DNA of 7,139 nucleotides from Frankiales bacterium (GCA_004299215.1 SCTD01000512.1:1-7139), one strand, 5' to 3'. Positions 1 to 6,900 are shown, numbered from the stretch's first letter. Notes: generated from the letters alone by a model not told the origin. Translations and numbers: made by a program.

Positions 1-1264
1 CGAGCAGCTCGCGCAGGGCGGGGTTGGCGTCGCGGGCGGTGCGGCCCAGGTCGTGGGCGCGCAGGTCGGTCCGGGTGACCGGTCGCAGCCGCAGGACCCC
101 GCCGCGGCCGGGGAGGGTTCTCAGCACGGTGCGCAGGCTCGTCGGGGGCAGGAGCTCGCCGTCGTGCTGCCGGCCCCAGCCGGACAGCGGGTCGATCTGG
201 GCGGTCAGCTGCGGCCGCCGGCGGCGGGCGATGCCGGGGTGCGTGGTCTGCTCGGCGGCCAGCGCGTCCTGGGCGAGCGCGAGCAGCGCGTCGGCGTCGG
301 TCACCGCGCCGGCGCCGCCCGGCGTTTCCGCGGGAACGTCCGGCGCGGGAGCGGGAACGTCCTGCGCCTGTCGGGCGGCGCGGACGGCGGGATCGTTCAG
401 GTCGATCTCCGGGTCGGGCAGCGGCTCCCGCCAGCGGGGCAGGCTGGCCAGGAACGACCCGGCCGCGGCCCGCACGTCACCGACGGTGGTCCCGGCCGGC
501 CAGCCTGGCACCGGCGCCTCCACGTCGACCGGCGGCGGCGTTCCCGCGGAAACGTCCACCCGCCCCGGCGCCCGCCCGGGATCCGGTGCGGGCGCGACCG
601 TCGAGTCGCCGGCCGCGGGCGTTCCCGCGGAAACGCCCTCGGCTTCGGCCGCGGCCGGGGCGTCGGCGGCGGCCTGGGCTTCCTCGGCGTCGCGCCGGCG
701 CTGCAGCTCGGCCTTCTTGGCCTCGATCCCGGCCTGCAGCACCGGCAGGAACTCGGCCGGACCGCTGACGGTGAAGGTGAAGTGCCCGTCCGGGTGATAC
801 CGCACCCGGGTCCGCAGCTGCCACGCCGCGGTCTCCGGATCGGCCTCGGCCTGCTCCGCGGCCTGCGCCCGGCGCACTCCCCGCACGACAGCCTCCAGCT
901 GCGCCGCGGTCGAGCTCCGGGCCAGTGACACCCAGTCGATCCCGTCAGCAGGGTCGGCGACCCGGGTGATCGCCCGGACCTTGGAGTAGGAGACCCGACC
1001 GGCGCCGTAGGCCTCCGCCACCGCGGGCAGCTCCTCCAGCCGGCGCGCGACCCGTACCTGCTCACGCGCCGCACCCAGCGACAGGCCGACCTTCCACGCC
1101 AGCCAGTGCGCGCACGACAGCAACCCCGGCCCGGCCCACCCCTCCCGCCGGTCGAACTCCGCCACCCACGGCAGCAGCTCCGCCTCCGCCGCCGCGATCC
1201 GACCCGCCCGCAGGCAGATCCCCGCACCCAGCTCATCAGTGCTCAACGTCGAAAGACTCGTCAT
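1..1264 (-). CDS. DUF222 / 13E12-family protein, N-terminal part of a probable HNH endonuclease (cut by left edge)
   Basis: Translating the minus strand from ATG at 1264 gives 421 residues without a stop, running off the window. Residues about 10-200 have the DUF222 pattern: an N-terminal helix (MTSLSTLSTDELGAG), then AHWLAWKVGLSLGAAREQVR, and around residue 90 RVSYSKVRAITRVADP. An Ala/Pro-rich linker follows (about 205-320). The visible end, HDLGRTARDANPALRELL, resembles the segment that precedes the HNH zinc/nuclease motif in this family, so the catalytic part is probably just outside. Family knowledge: DUF222-HNH proteins are multicopy in actinobacteria and include the mycobacterial REP13E12 repeats; their biological role is not settled. 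The start is firm because an in-frame TAA lies four codons upstream. The gene is co-oriented with the ceramidase-like gene but 130 bp away, with its own putative promoter. Odd: three 16-bp palindromes lie in the linker, all in the same codon phase. The family assignment is confident; nuclease activity is inferred. Confidence 0.88.
   Translation of the reverse strand, partial: MTSLSTLSTDELGAGICLRAGRIAAAEAELLPWVAEFDRREGWAGPGLLSCAHWLAWKVGLSLGAAREQVRVARRLEELPAVAEAYGAGRVSYSKVRAITRVADPADGIDWVSLARSSTAAQLEAVVRGVRRAQAAEQAEADPETAAWQLRTRVRYHPDGHFTFTVSGPAEFLPVLQAGIEAKKAELQRRRDAEEAQAAADAPAAAEAEGVSAGTPAAGDSTVAPAPDPGRAPGRVDVSAGTPPPVDVEAPVPGWPAGTTVGDVRAAAGSFLASLPRWREPLPDPEIDLNDPAVRAARQAQDVPAPAPDVPAETPGGAGAVTDADALLALAQDALAAEQTTHPGIARRRRPQLTAQIDPLSGWGRQHDGELLPPTSLRTVLRTLPGRGGVLRLRPVTRTDLRAHDLGRTARDANPALRELL
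323..338. repeat. 16-bp near-palindrome, copy 1 (plus-strand form CGTTTCCGCGGGAACG)
   Basis: Seven of the eight symmetric base pairs match; the single mismatch is the T/G pair at positions 5 and 12 of the element. The core is CCGCGG. On the coding (minus) strand it reads GTT CCC GCG GAA ACG, giving V-P-A-E-T at residues 310-314 of the DUF222 protein. It is in the opposite orientation to the other two copies. Function unknown. Confidence 0.85.
330..362 (-). repeat. 21-bp-period direct repeat containing an extra half palindrome
   Basis: The 12-mer GGACGTTCCCGC (coding strand) occurs at 351-362 and again at 330-341, exactly 21 bp (seven codons) apart. The encoded peptides are DVPAPAP followed by DVPAETP. 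The first copy has only the left half of the 16-bp palindrome; the second belongs to the full copy at 323-338. This looks like a small tandem duplication or a decayed element. Confidence 0.75.
539..554. repeat. 16-bp near-palindrome, copy 2 (plus-strand form CGTTCCCGCGGAAACG)
   Basis: Same element as at 323-338 but reverse-complemented. It is preceded by GGA and followed by CCG on the coding strand, as copy 1 is. It encodes V-S-A-G-T at residues 238-242 of the DUF222 protein. It lies 216 bp (72 codons) from copy 1, in the same codon phase. Confidence 0.85.
620..635. repeat. 16-bp near-palindrome, copy 3 (plus-strand form CGTTCCCGCGGAAACG)
   Basis: Identical over 16 bp to the copy at 539-554 and 81 bp (27 codons) from it. 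It encodes V-S-A-G-T at residues 211-215, at the start of the Ala/Pro-rich linker. The flanks beyond 16 bp differ, so the conserved unit appears to be the palindrome itself. I saw no further copies elsewhere in the window, although bare CCGCGG occurs many times. Confidence 0.85.
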
Positions 1265-1276
1265 AGCAGGAACTTA
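1265..1276 (-). promoter_or_regulatory. Putative -10 element placed for a leaderless DUF222 transcript
   Basis: On the minus strand the sequence reads TAAGTT, then CCTGCT, then ATG. TAAGTT fits the actinobacterial TANNNT -10 consensus, and the 6-nt gap would put transcription initiation at or next to the A of the start codon. No Shine-Dalgarno sequence lies at a usable distance, which agrees with leaderless expression. I see no convincing -35 box. The motif is seen; its activity is inferred. Confidence 0.45.
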
Positions 1277-1394
1277 CGAGCCACCAACGACACTTTCGGA
1301 AGGCGTGATCAAGCCAGGTGGGGGAGGACATCCGCCGGCAGCTCTGCAGGGAGCATGCGCGTCGCTCGTCGCGTGCCGTAGCGCCTGGAGAGGG
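1265..1394. other. Intergenic gap between the DUF222 and ceramidase-like genes
   Basis: These 130 bp separate two genes on the minus strand. The DUF222-proximal end holds the putative leaderless -10. The ceramidase-proximal end has only a weak imperfect hairpin (1353-1376) with no U tract. I see no RNA gene or further coding region here. Confidence 0.6.
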
Positions 1395-4300
1395 CTACCT
1401 CCGCTTCGGGATCACCAGCTCCGGGGAGCGCGCGCCGTTGGTGTTGCCCCACGCGTCGAGGACTCCGCCGGGCTCGACGAGCACGCGGTCACCGGTGCGC
1501 AGCGCCTCACCGCGGATCGGTGCGATGACGAGCTCGCCGCCGTCGACGGTGGCCGGCAGCCGGTCGGTGCTGCCGTTGCGTCGCAGCACGGTGACGGTGC
1601 CGGACGCGGGGGCGCCGTCCTCCTGCCACGGGTGGAAGCGGCAGAAGATGCAGTACGCCTGGTCGTCCGCGGTGCCGGCGCGGTACCGGTAGTAGACCCG
1701 CTGCCGGTGCTCGCCGAAGACGCCCTTCTCGGTCTTCTCCCGCTGGTCGGCGACGCTGCGCATCGCCTTCTCCCACTCCCAGCCGTCGGGGTAGTCGATC
1801 GGGCCGTACTCGTGGGTGCGGCCGTCGAACACCTCTGTCGTGGACGGGCCGACGGGGATCCGGACGCTGCCGTCGCCGGCGACGCGCGGGGCGCCGACGG
1901 TGATGCCGGACCACGGCCTCACGGCGAACGGCTCGCTGGTGAAGGAGTACGGCTCGACGGCGTCGCCGGGCGCCGTGCGGTGCTGGCCCTCGACGGTGAA
2001 GCGGTAGGTGCCGACCGGGGTCGCGCGGTGGCGCCGGCCGGTCAGGTCCGGCAGCTCGACCTCGGAGACGAAGGCCTCGAAGCTCGCCGTCCACTCCCAC
2101 ACGAACTCACCGGCCGCGAACGCCGGCAGCTCCTCCGGGGTCGGGAAGCGGACCTCGGTCTGGACCGCGCCGGTCTGGTCCTCGTACGGCACCCAGGCGC
2201 CGTCGACCAGCCGCTCGACGCGCACGTCCGGGAGGTCGGTGTAGGAGGAGCCGCCGGTGAAGCCGATCACCGCCCCGCCGAAGCGCTCGACGTCGACCGG
2301 CTGCGTGGTGATGCCGGGGGTGCCGCCGTCGGCGGGGAGCGCGGCGTCGTACGTCGTGGTGTGCGCACGCGCCAGCTCACCCATGCCCTGGCTCACGACG
2401 CGGGCCCGGCCGGACTCGGCCTGGTAGGCGAGGTCGAGCGGGCTGAGCGTCACCGGGTCGCCGCCCTTGAGGGAGGCTGCGAGCTTGACCAGCCGGGTCG
2501 CCAGGTAGTCGGCGCCGTGCAGGCCGAGGCCGTTCAGCGCCTTCCGGTAGTGGTCGTAGCCGCGCATCTCGCGGTACTCCGGGGTGTAGCCGAAGTAGTC
2601 GTTGGCCATGCCGACCGCGACGGTCAAGCCGTAGCCGTCCGGCGCGCCGTACTCGGTGATCTCGCGGTGCGTGAAGTTGCCCTTGATCTTCGCGGGATCG
2701 GCCGGCTCGGCCTCGCCGCCGAGGTCGGTGTGAGCGTTCTCCAGCTCCTCCCAGCCGTCGGCGTCGTTGTTGATCTGCGCCTTCATGCGGCGGTACTCGA
2801 GGTCGGTCACCGGCTCGAGCACGGGCCACGGGCCGGCCTCGCGGAAGGAGCGCGGGTCGGCGCAGGACCAGGTGGTGTCGGCGTTCTGCTGGCAGAAGTC
2901 GCTGCCGTCCGGGCGCTTCTGCGTCGTCCAGTCCCAGCCCTTCCACACGTCGCCGGCGACCTTGTTGAGGCGGGACTGGATGTTCAGCGCGCCGTCGGTG
3001 AACTGCTCGCAGGGGCAGAACGTCGCGGCGATGTCGCCGATCCGCACCGCCATCAGGTGCACGGCAGCGGTCTCCTCGACGCCCGTGAAGGCGGTGCCGG
3101 TGTAGGACTCCGGCACCGGGACGCCGGCCTCCTTGAGCTGGTCGTAGACCTCGCGCTCCTCGAACGGCGTCGTCTCCACCACGGGCTGGCCGACGCTCTC
3201 GCCGGCGGTGTTCTCGCAGTCGGGGAAGCCGAGCACCGGCACCTGCCAGTTGCCGTGGAAGAGCGAGGCGGTGTTGCAGTTGCTGATGCCCGGCACCGGG
3301 CGCATGAACGGCGGCGCGAACCGCTCGCTGGCGACGGCGACGTCGAGGTCGCTGCCGAAGGGCACGAGCTCGATCGGCGGCCCGTCCGTACGTGGGTCGT
3401 GCGGGTCGTAGGGCGCCGGCTGCTCGTTCTGGTCGAGCGCCCGGTAGGCGCGGTGCACGGCGTCGGCGAACAGCCGCGCACCGGCGTCGATCTGCTGCCA
3501 GCCGCTCTCCTGGAACTCGCGCCGCTCGTGCGGCTCGTGCACGCGCAGGTCCTTGTGCGGGCCGGACGAGCCGGTCTCGCGCTGGCTCATGACGCTGGTC
3601 GTGCCGAGCTCGCGGTCGACGACGCGCATCGCGGCGTGCGTGATGTCGCCGCTGAAGAGCTCGTAGCCCCAGGTGAACTCGGGGTGCAGCCCGAGAGTGA
3701 TCCAGTTGGCGTACGGCTCGGGCGTCCCGCTGCTGAGGTCGTCCACGCGGACGACCGTCAGCTGCCCGGTGGTGTGCGAGAACGGCTGCCCGGCGGGGGT
3801 GCCGTCGTCGGCGATCTTCGGGCCGATGGTGTGCGCGGTGATCTCGTTGAACGGCACGGTGGCCGCGCCGATGCGCACCGGGCGCAGGTCGGCGGCGGCG
3901 TCGATGACGGCCTGCGCCATGCGGGTCGACATGTACTCGAAGAAGCGCAGGTCGAAGACGTCCTGGAAGACCCAGGTCCCCCAGCTCGGCGTCGAGTAGA
4001 AGGGCGAGTTGTGGTTGTGGCTGACCGTGATGGCCAGGTTGTCCTCGGTGATGCCGGTGACGACGCCCTCCTGCAGCCCCGTGGACACCGCGAGGTCGTG
4101 CTGCTCCAGGAGCTGCGCGACGCGCCGGTTCAGCAGGTCGTTCGGCAGGTAGAGGTCGTTGGCGACGACGGCGAAGCGCTGGTCGTTGACGCCCTCGACG
4201 ACGAGCGCGCGGGTGACGGTGCGCGACTGGATGCCGCGGGCGGGGCGCTTCTTGGTCGCGTGCAGGAACGGGTCGACCTGCCCGCCGTAGACCGCGGACG

Positions 4301-4568
4301 GCTGCTGGGTGTCCGGGATGTCCTCGGCGAACTGGCCGCCACCGGCGCCGAGGTGCCAGGAGGCGTCGACGGAGGCGACACCGGCGCGGGTCGTCGCGCC
4401 GGCCGGGAGGAGATCGGCCGGGGTCTCCACGAGGTCGCCCAGCGCGGCGGCGGGTGCGGCGAGGCCGAGGACGAGCAGGCAGGTGACGGCACGCAGCAGC
4501 GCGCGCCGGCCGGGACGGGAGGACAACGGGGGCTCCGTTCGGGCGAGGTTGCCCCGGTGTTTCGACAT
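1395..4568 (-). CDS. Secreted neutral/alkaline ceramidase-like hydrolase with an extra C-terminal region
   Basis: 1057 residues, ATG start and TAG stop. Residues 1-42 are a signal peptide: a basic n-region with GRRALLR (possibly Tat), a hydrophobic core, and cleavage probably after APAAA. The body follows neutral ceramidases: SHNHNSP (H184, H186) sits where the family has SHTHSGPG; LHPEFTWGYELFSGD (H295) matches the second zinc-His region; MSQRETGSSGPHKD (S334/S335) matches the nucleophile Ser region; CPCEQF (E521) matches the zinc-ligand Glu; and NDYFGYTPEYREM (Y658/Y661) matches the Tyr ligand region. Residues about 735-880 resemble the Ig-like ceramidase C-terminal domain, with PVGTYRFTVEG and YSFTSEPFAV. 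About 175 further residues follow, including CIFC (C973, C976), with no family I recognise. Known members are about 640-780 residues and hydrolyse the ceramide amide bond; the substrate here is inferred. The gene is divergent from tRNA-Ser, and its upstream AGGA is 13 nt from the ATG, so the ribosome site is weak. Confidence 0.82.
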   Translation of the reverse strand: MSKHRGNLARTEPPLSSRPGRRALLRAVTCLLVLGLAAPAAALGDLVETPADLLPAGATTRAGVASVDASWHLGAGGGQFAEDIPDTQQPSAVYGGQVDPFLHATKKRPARGIQSRTVTRALVVEGVNDQRFAVVANDLYLPNDLLNRRVAQLLEQHDLAVSTGLQEGVVTGITEDNLAITVSHNHNSPFYSTPSWGTWVFQDVFDLRFFEYMSTRMAQAVIDAAADLRPVRIGAATVPFNEITAHTIGPKIADDGTPAGQPFSHTTGQLTVVRVDDLSSGTPEPYANWITLGLHPEFTWGYELFSGDITHAAMRVVDRELGTTSVMSQRETGSSGPHKDLRVHEPHERREFQESGWQQIDAGARLFADAVHRAYRALDQNEQPAPYDPHDPRTDGPPIELVPFGSDLDVAVASERFAPPFMRPVPGISNCNTASLFHGNWQVPVLGFPDCENTAGESVGQPVVETTPFEEREVYDQLKEAGVPVPESYTGTAFTGVEETAAVHLMAVRIGDIAATFCPCEQFTDGALNIQSRLNKVAGDVWKGWDWTTQKRPDGSDFCQQNADTTWSCADPRSFREAGPWPVLEPVTDLEYRRMKAQINNDADGWEELENAHTDLGGEAEPADPAKIKGNFTHREITEYGAPDGYGLTVAVGMANDYFGYTPEYREMRGYDHYRKALNGLGLHGADYLATRLVKLAASLKGGDPVTLSPLDLAYQAESGRARVVSQGMGELARAHTTTYDAALPADGGTPGITTQPVDVERFGGAVIGFTGGSSYTDLPDVRVERLVDGAWVPYEDQTGAVQTEVRFPTPEELPAFAAGEFVWEWTASFEAFVSEVELPDLTGRRHRATPVGTYRFTVEGQHRTAPGDAVEPYSFTSEPFAVRPWSGITVGAPRVAGDGSVRIPVGPSTTEVFDGRTHEYGPIDYPDGWEWEKAMRSVADQREKTEKGVFGEHRQRVYYRYRAGTADDQAYCIFCRFHPWQEDGAPASGTVTVLRRNGSTDRLPATVDGGELVIAPIRGEALRTGDRVLVEPGGVLDAWGNTNGARSPELVIPKRR

Positions 4569-4625
4569 CGTGGCTGCACAGTCCTGCTGCGGCCTCGCTG
4601 GCTTCTGGCAGGCTGTCCGTGCTCG

Positions 4626-4712
4626 GGAGGGCTCGCATAGTGGTCGAGTGCGGCGGTCTTGAAAACCGCTAGGGGTGCAAGCTCCTCAAGGGTTCGAATC
4701 CCTTGCCCTCCG
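4626..4712 (+). tRNA. tRNA-Ser (anticodon UGA)
   Basis: An 87-nt class II tRNA. The acceptor arms GGAGGGC (4626-4632) and GCCCTCC (4705-4711) pair fully, with G4712 as discriminator. The anticodon stem 4653-4657 pairs with 4665-4669 around the loop CTTGAAA, giving anticodon TGA at 4660-4662. The long variable arm (4671-4686) is a 5-bp stem with one G-U pair, as expected for serine. The T arm has TTCGAAT between AAGGG and CCCTT. CCA is not encoded (CTG follows the discriminator). The UGA anticodon reads UCA and, by wobble, other UCN codons. Its 5' end is 57 bp from the divergent ceramidase-like start. Confidence 0.97.
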
Positions 4713-4729
4713 CTGGGTAGATCAACTCC

Positions 4730-6703
4730 ATGGCTCTGCGTCGTCCTCGGCTGCCCGCGTCCCGGCGCGGCAAGGTCCTGCTGCTCGTGCCGCTCGGCCT
4801 GCTGCTGCTCGGCGCGCTCCTGGCCGGCGTCGCGTACTCCCAGGTCGAGGTGCTCGAGCCGGACGAGGTCGCGCTGCCCGAGGCGACCATCGCCTACTAC
4901 GACGACGGCAGGACCGAGCTGGCGCGCCGGGGCACCAACCGGACCAGCGTGCGGCTGGCGGACGTGCCGGAGCACGTGCGCAACGCGGTGCTCGCCGCGG
5001 AGGACCGGCGCTTCTACTCCCAGCCCGGCATCAGCCCGACCGGCATCCTGCGCGCGGCGTGGGTCAACCTCCGTGGCGGCGAGATCAGCCAGGGCGGCTC
5101 GACGATCACCCAGCAGTACGCCCGCGCGCAGTACCTCAGCTCCGAGCGCACCTTCACCCGCAAGGCGAAGGAGCTGCTCATCGCCGTCAAGCTCGACCGC
5201 ACCTACGAGAAGGACCAGGTGCTCGAGCACTACCTCAACACCATCTACTTCGGCCGCAACGCCTACGGCATCGAGGCTGCGGCGCGCGCCTACTTCGGCG
5301 GGCCGGTCTCGCGGCTGTCCCCCGAGCAGGGCGCTGTCCTCGCCGGCCTGATCCGCGCGCCGAGCGTGCTCGACCCGCGCGAGGAGCCGGCAGCGGCGGA
5401 GCGCCGCTTCCGGCAGGTGCTGTCGGCGATGCGGGAGAACGGCTGGTACGACGGCGATCCCGCGACCGCGACGCTCCCCGGCACGAAGGGCCTGGGCGAC
5501 CGGCCGGCCGACCTGCTCTACCTCGAGCAGCAGATGCGGCGCGAGCTGCGTGCCCACGACATCGACCCCGACCAGCCCGGCCTGCGCATCACGACGACGA
5601 TCAACCAGAAGATGCAGGACGCCGCGCGGCGGACCGCTGCCGAGGTGCTCGACAGCGTCCCCGGCGAGGTGCGCGCGGCGCTCGTCTCCGTCGAGCCCGG
5701 CACGGGCGCGGTGAGGATGTCGTACGGCGGCCGCGTCTACGGCGACGCCCAGATGCTGGACGGGGTGTGGCAGGAGCGCCGGCAGCCGGGCTCGACCTTC
5801 AAGCCGATCGCGCTCGCGGCCGCGCTCGAGCAGGACATCGGCCTGCGCAGCCGCTACGACGGCGCCGACGACCTCGACGTCGAGGGCTACCCCGACGGCC
5901 TGTCCAACTTCGGCGACCAGAGCTACGGGCAGGTCGACCTGATCACGGCCACGGCGAAGTCGGTCAACACCGTCTACGTCCCGCTCGGCCTCGACGCCGG
6001 CCTCGGCAACGTCGTGTCCACGGCGTACGACCTCGGCATCCCGGAGAGCAGCGAGCTCGAGGCGGTCCCGTCGATCACGCTGGGCACCCAGTTCGTGCGG
6101 CCGGTCGACATGGCCGGCGTCTTCGCGACGTTCGCCGCCGGCGGCGAGCAGGCCGACCCGTACCTCGTCGCCGAGGTCACCCGCGACGGCGAGGTGCTCC
6201 TCGAGCACGAGCCCGAGGTCGAGCGGGCGCTCGAGGCCGACGTCGCGGCGGACGTCACGCACGCGCTGCAGGCGGTGCTCGGGCCCGGCGGCACGGCCGC
6301 GGCCGCGGCGATCGGCCGGCCTGCTGCGGGCAAGACGGGGACCACGACGGACAACACCGCCGCGTGGTTCGTCGGCGCCACGCCGCAGCTCTCGACCGCC
6401 GTCGCGCTCTTCGGCCCGAAGCCGGCCGACCGGCTGCGCATCGACGGCGTGCGCGAGGTCACCGGCGGGTCGTTCCCGGCGCGGCTCTGGGACGCCTACA
6501 TGACCTCGGCGCTGGAGGGGCTGCCGGTGGAGGCCTTCCCGCCGCCGGCCTTCGTGGGCGAGGACCGCGGCGCGTCGCCGTCGCCGGCCGCGCCGGCCCC
6601 GCCCGCCACGAGCTCCCCGGACGCGTCCCCGAAGAAGAAGGACGCGCCCCGCGGTGAGCCGAGCAAGCCGGGCAAGGGCAAGAAGGGCAAGGGCGGCGGC
6701 TGA
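4730..6703 (+). CDS. Class A penicillin-binding protein (bifunctional peptidoglycan glycosyltransferase / DD-transpeptidase)
   Basis: 657 residues. A short basic N-terminus is followed by one membrane helix (about 15-37). The GT51 domain shows EDRRFYS with catalytic E91, GGSTITQQYAR near residue 122, RKAKE with second catalytic Glu E148, and LEHYLNTIYFGRNAYGIEAAA. The transpeptidase domain shows STFK (nucleophile S355, K358), SVN (S411-N413) and KTGT (K535-T538). The enzyme polymerises lipid II and crosslinks the strands outside the membrane. The tail after about residue 605 is Pro/Ala/Ser-rich and ends in a Lys/Gly stretch, probably disordered. No PASTA domain is present. The start is fixed by an in-frame TAG at 4718-4720; the ribosome site (GGGTAG) is weak. 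It begins 17 nt after tRNA-Ser on the same strand and is convergent with the next gene, with 11 bp between stops. The GT motif 1 has SQPGIS where many homologues have a His-Gly pair. Confidence 0.96.
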   Translation: MALRRPRLPASRRGKVLLLVPLGLLLLGALLAGVAYSQVEVLEPDEVALPEATIAYYDDGRTELARRGTNRTSVRLADVPEHVRNAVLAAEDRRFYSQPGISPTGILRAAWVNLRGGEISQGGSTITQQYARAQYLSSERTFTRKAKELLIAVKLDRTYEKDQVLEHYLNTIYFGRNAYGIEAAARAYFGGPVSRLSPEQGAVLAGLIRAPSVLDPREEPAAAERRFRQVLSAMRENGWYDGDPATATLPGTKGLGDRPADLLYLEQQMRRELRAHDIDPDQPGLRITTTINQKMQDAARRTAAEVLDSVPGEVRAALVSVEPGTGAVRMSYGGRVYGDAQMLDGVWQERRQPGSTFKPIALAAALEQDIGLRSRYDGADDLDVEGYPDGLSNFGDQSYGQVDLITATAKSVNTVYVPLGLDAGLGNVVSTAYDLGIPESSELEAVPSITLGTQFVRPVDMAGVFATFAAGGEQADPYLVAEVTRDGEVLLEHEPEVERALEADVAADVTHALQAVLGPGGTAAAAAIGRPAAGKTGTTTDNTAAWFVGATPQLSTAVALFGPKPADRLRIDGVREVTGGSFPARLWDAYMTSALEGLPVEAFPPPAFVGEDRGASPSPAAPAPPATSSPDASPKKKDAPRGEPSKPGKGKKGKGGG

Positions 6704-6714
6704 GGCGCGCCCGG

Positions 6715-6900
6715 TCAGGCGGCGACGGGGTGGGCCGCGGCCGCCTCGGCCGCGCGCCGACCGGTGTCCCAGACGCCGACGTGCCCGCGCGAGCAGCGGA
6801 AGACGACGTGGATGCCGGTCTCGTCGTTGCGGATGCCGAGGACCTGGCCGGCGAAGACCAGCTGGCGGCGGGAGCACTCGGTGCAGAAGACGTCGAACAC
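6715..6900 (-). CDS. Small Cys/His-rich (zinc-ribbon-like) protein of unknown function
   Basis: 61 residues, GTG start at 6900, TGA stop. A good Shine-Dalgarno sequence, GAGGAA (6911-6906 on the minus strand), lies 5 nt before the start, which supports a real gene. The protein has an N-terminal C-T-E-C (FCTECSRRQ), a central segment predicted to be beta-rich (QLVFAGQVLGI, IHVVFRC) and then C-S-R-G-H. The ligand set CxxC...CxxxH could bind one zinc ion. The last 15 residues or so are Ala-rich and probably disordered. No signal peptide or membrane segment is seen, so it is likely cytosolic. I do not recognise a named family. It is divergent from a LysR-type regulator with 113 bp between starts, so it could be that regulator's target, but this is inference. 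Confidence 0.8.
   Translation of the reverse strand: MFDVFCTECSRRQLVFAGQVLGIRNDETGIHVVFRCSRGHVGVWDTGRRAAEAAAAHPVAA

Noticed and set aside
323..635. CRISPR-like array interpretation of the repeat cluster
   Set aside because: Repeats are only 16 bp, unevenly spaced (216 and 81 bp), in mixed orientation and inside a coding frame.
24..1236. Several plus- and minus-strand frames over the DUF222 gene, some containing FPRERP-like repeats
   Set aside because: They are alternate-frame readings of the same palindromes; only the minus-strand frame from 1264 gives a DUF222 protein.
1353..1376. Possible terminator hairpin after the ceramidase-like gene
   Set aside because: The stem is short (7 bp) with a 2-nt bulge and an 8-nt loop, and no U tract follows; it is no better than chance in this GC-rich sequence.
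1239..4640. An open frame of 1133 codons on the plus strand opposite the ceramidase-like gene
   Set aside because: The translation is Val/Ala/Arg/Gly/Asp-rich with no domain, and it mirrors a well-supported secreted enzyme on the other strand. High GC keeps antisense frames open.
4626..4712. tRNA-Ser as an attachment site for an integrated element
   Set aside because: No integrase, no repeated tRNA 3' end and no phage-like genes are visible; the PBP next to it is a housekeeping gene.
4675..6657. A 660-codon plus-strand frame overlapping the PBP
   Set aside because: It begins inside the tRNA and yields Arg/Ala/Pro-rich shadow sequence; the PBP frame has every expected catalytic motif.
4130..6877. 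An open frame of 915 codons on the minus strand across the PBP, the tRNA and part of the ceramidase gene
   Set aside because: It runs through a clear tRNA and is antisense to the PBP with all its motifs; low-complexity Arg/Ala-rich shadow.
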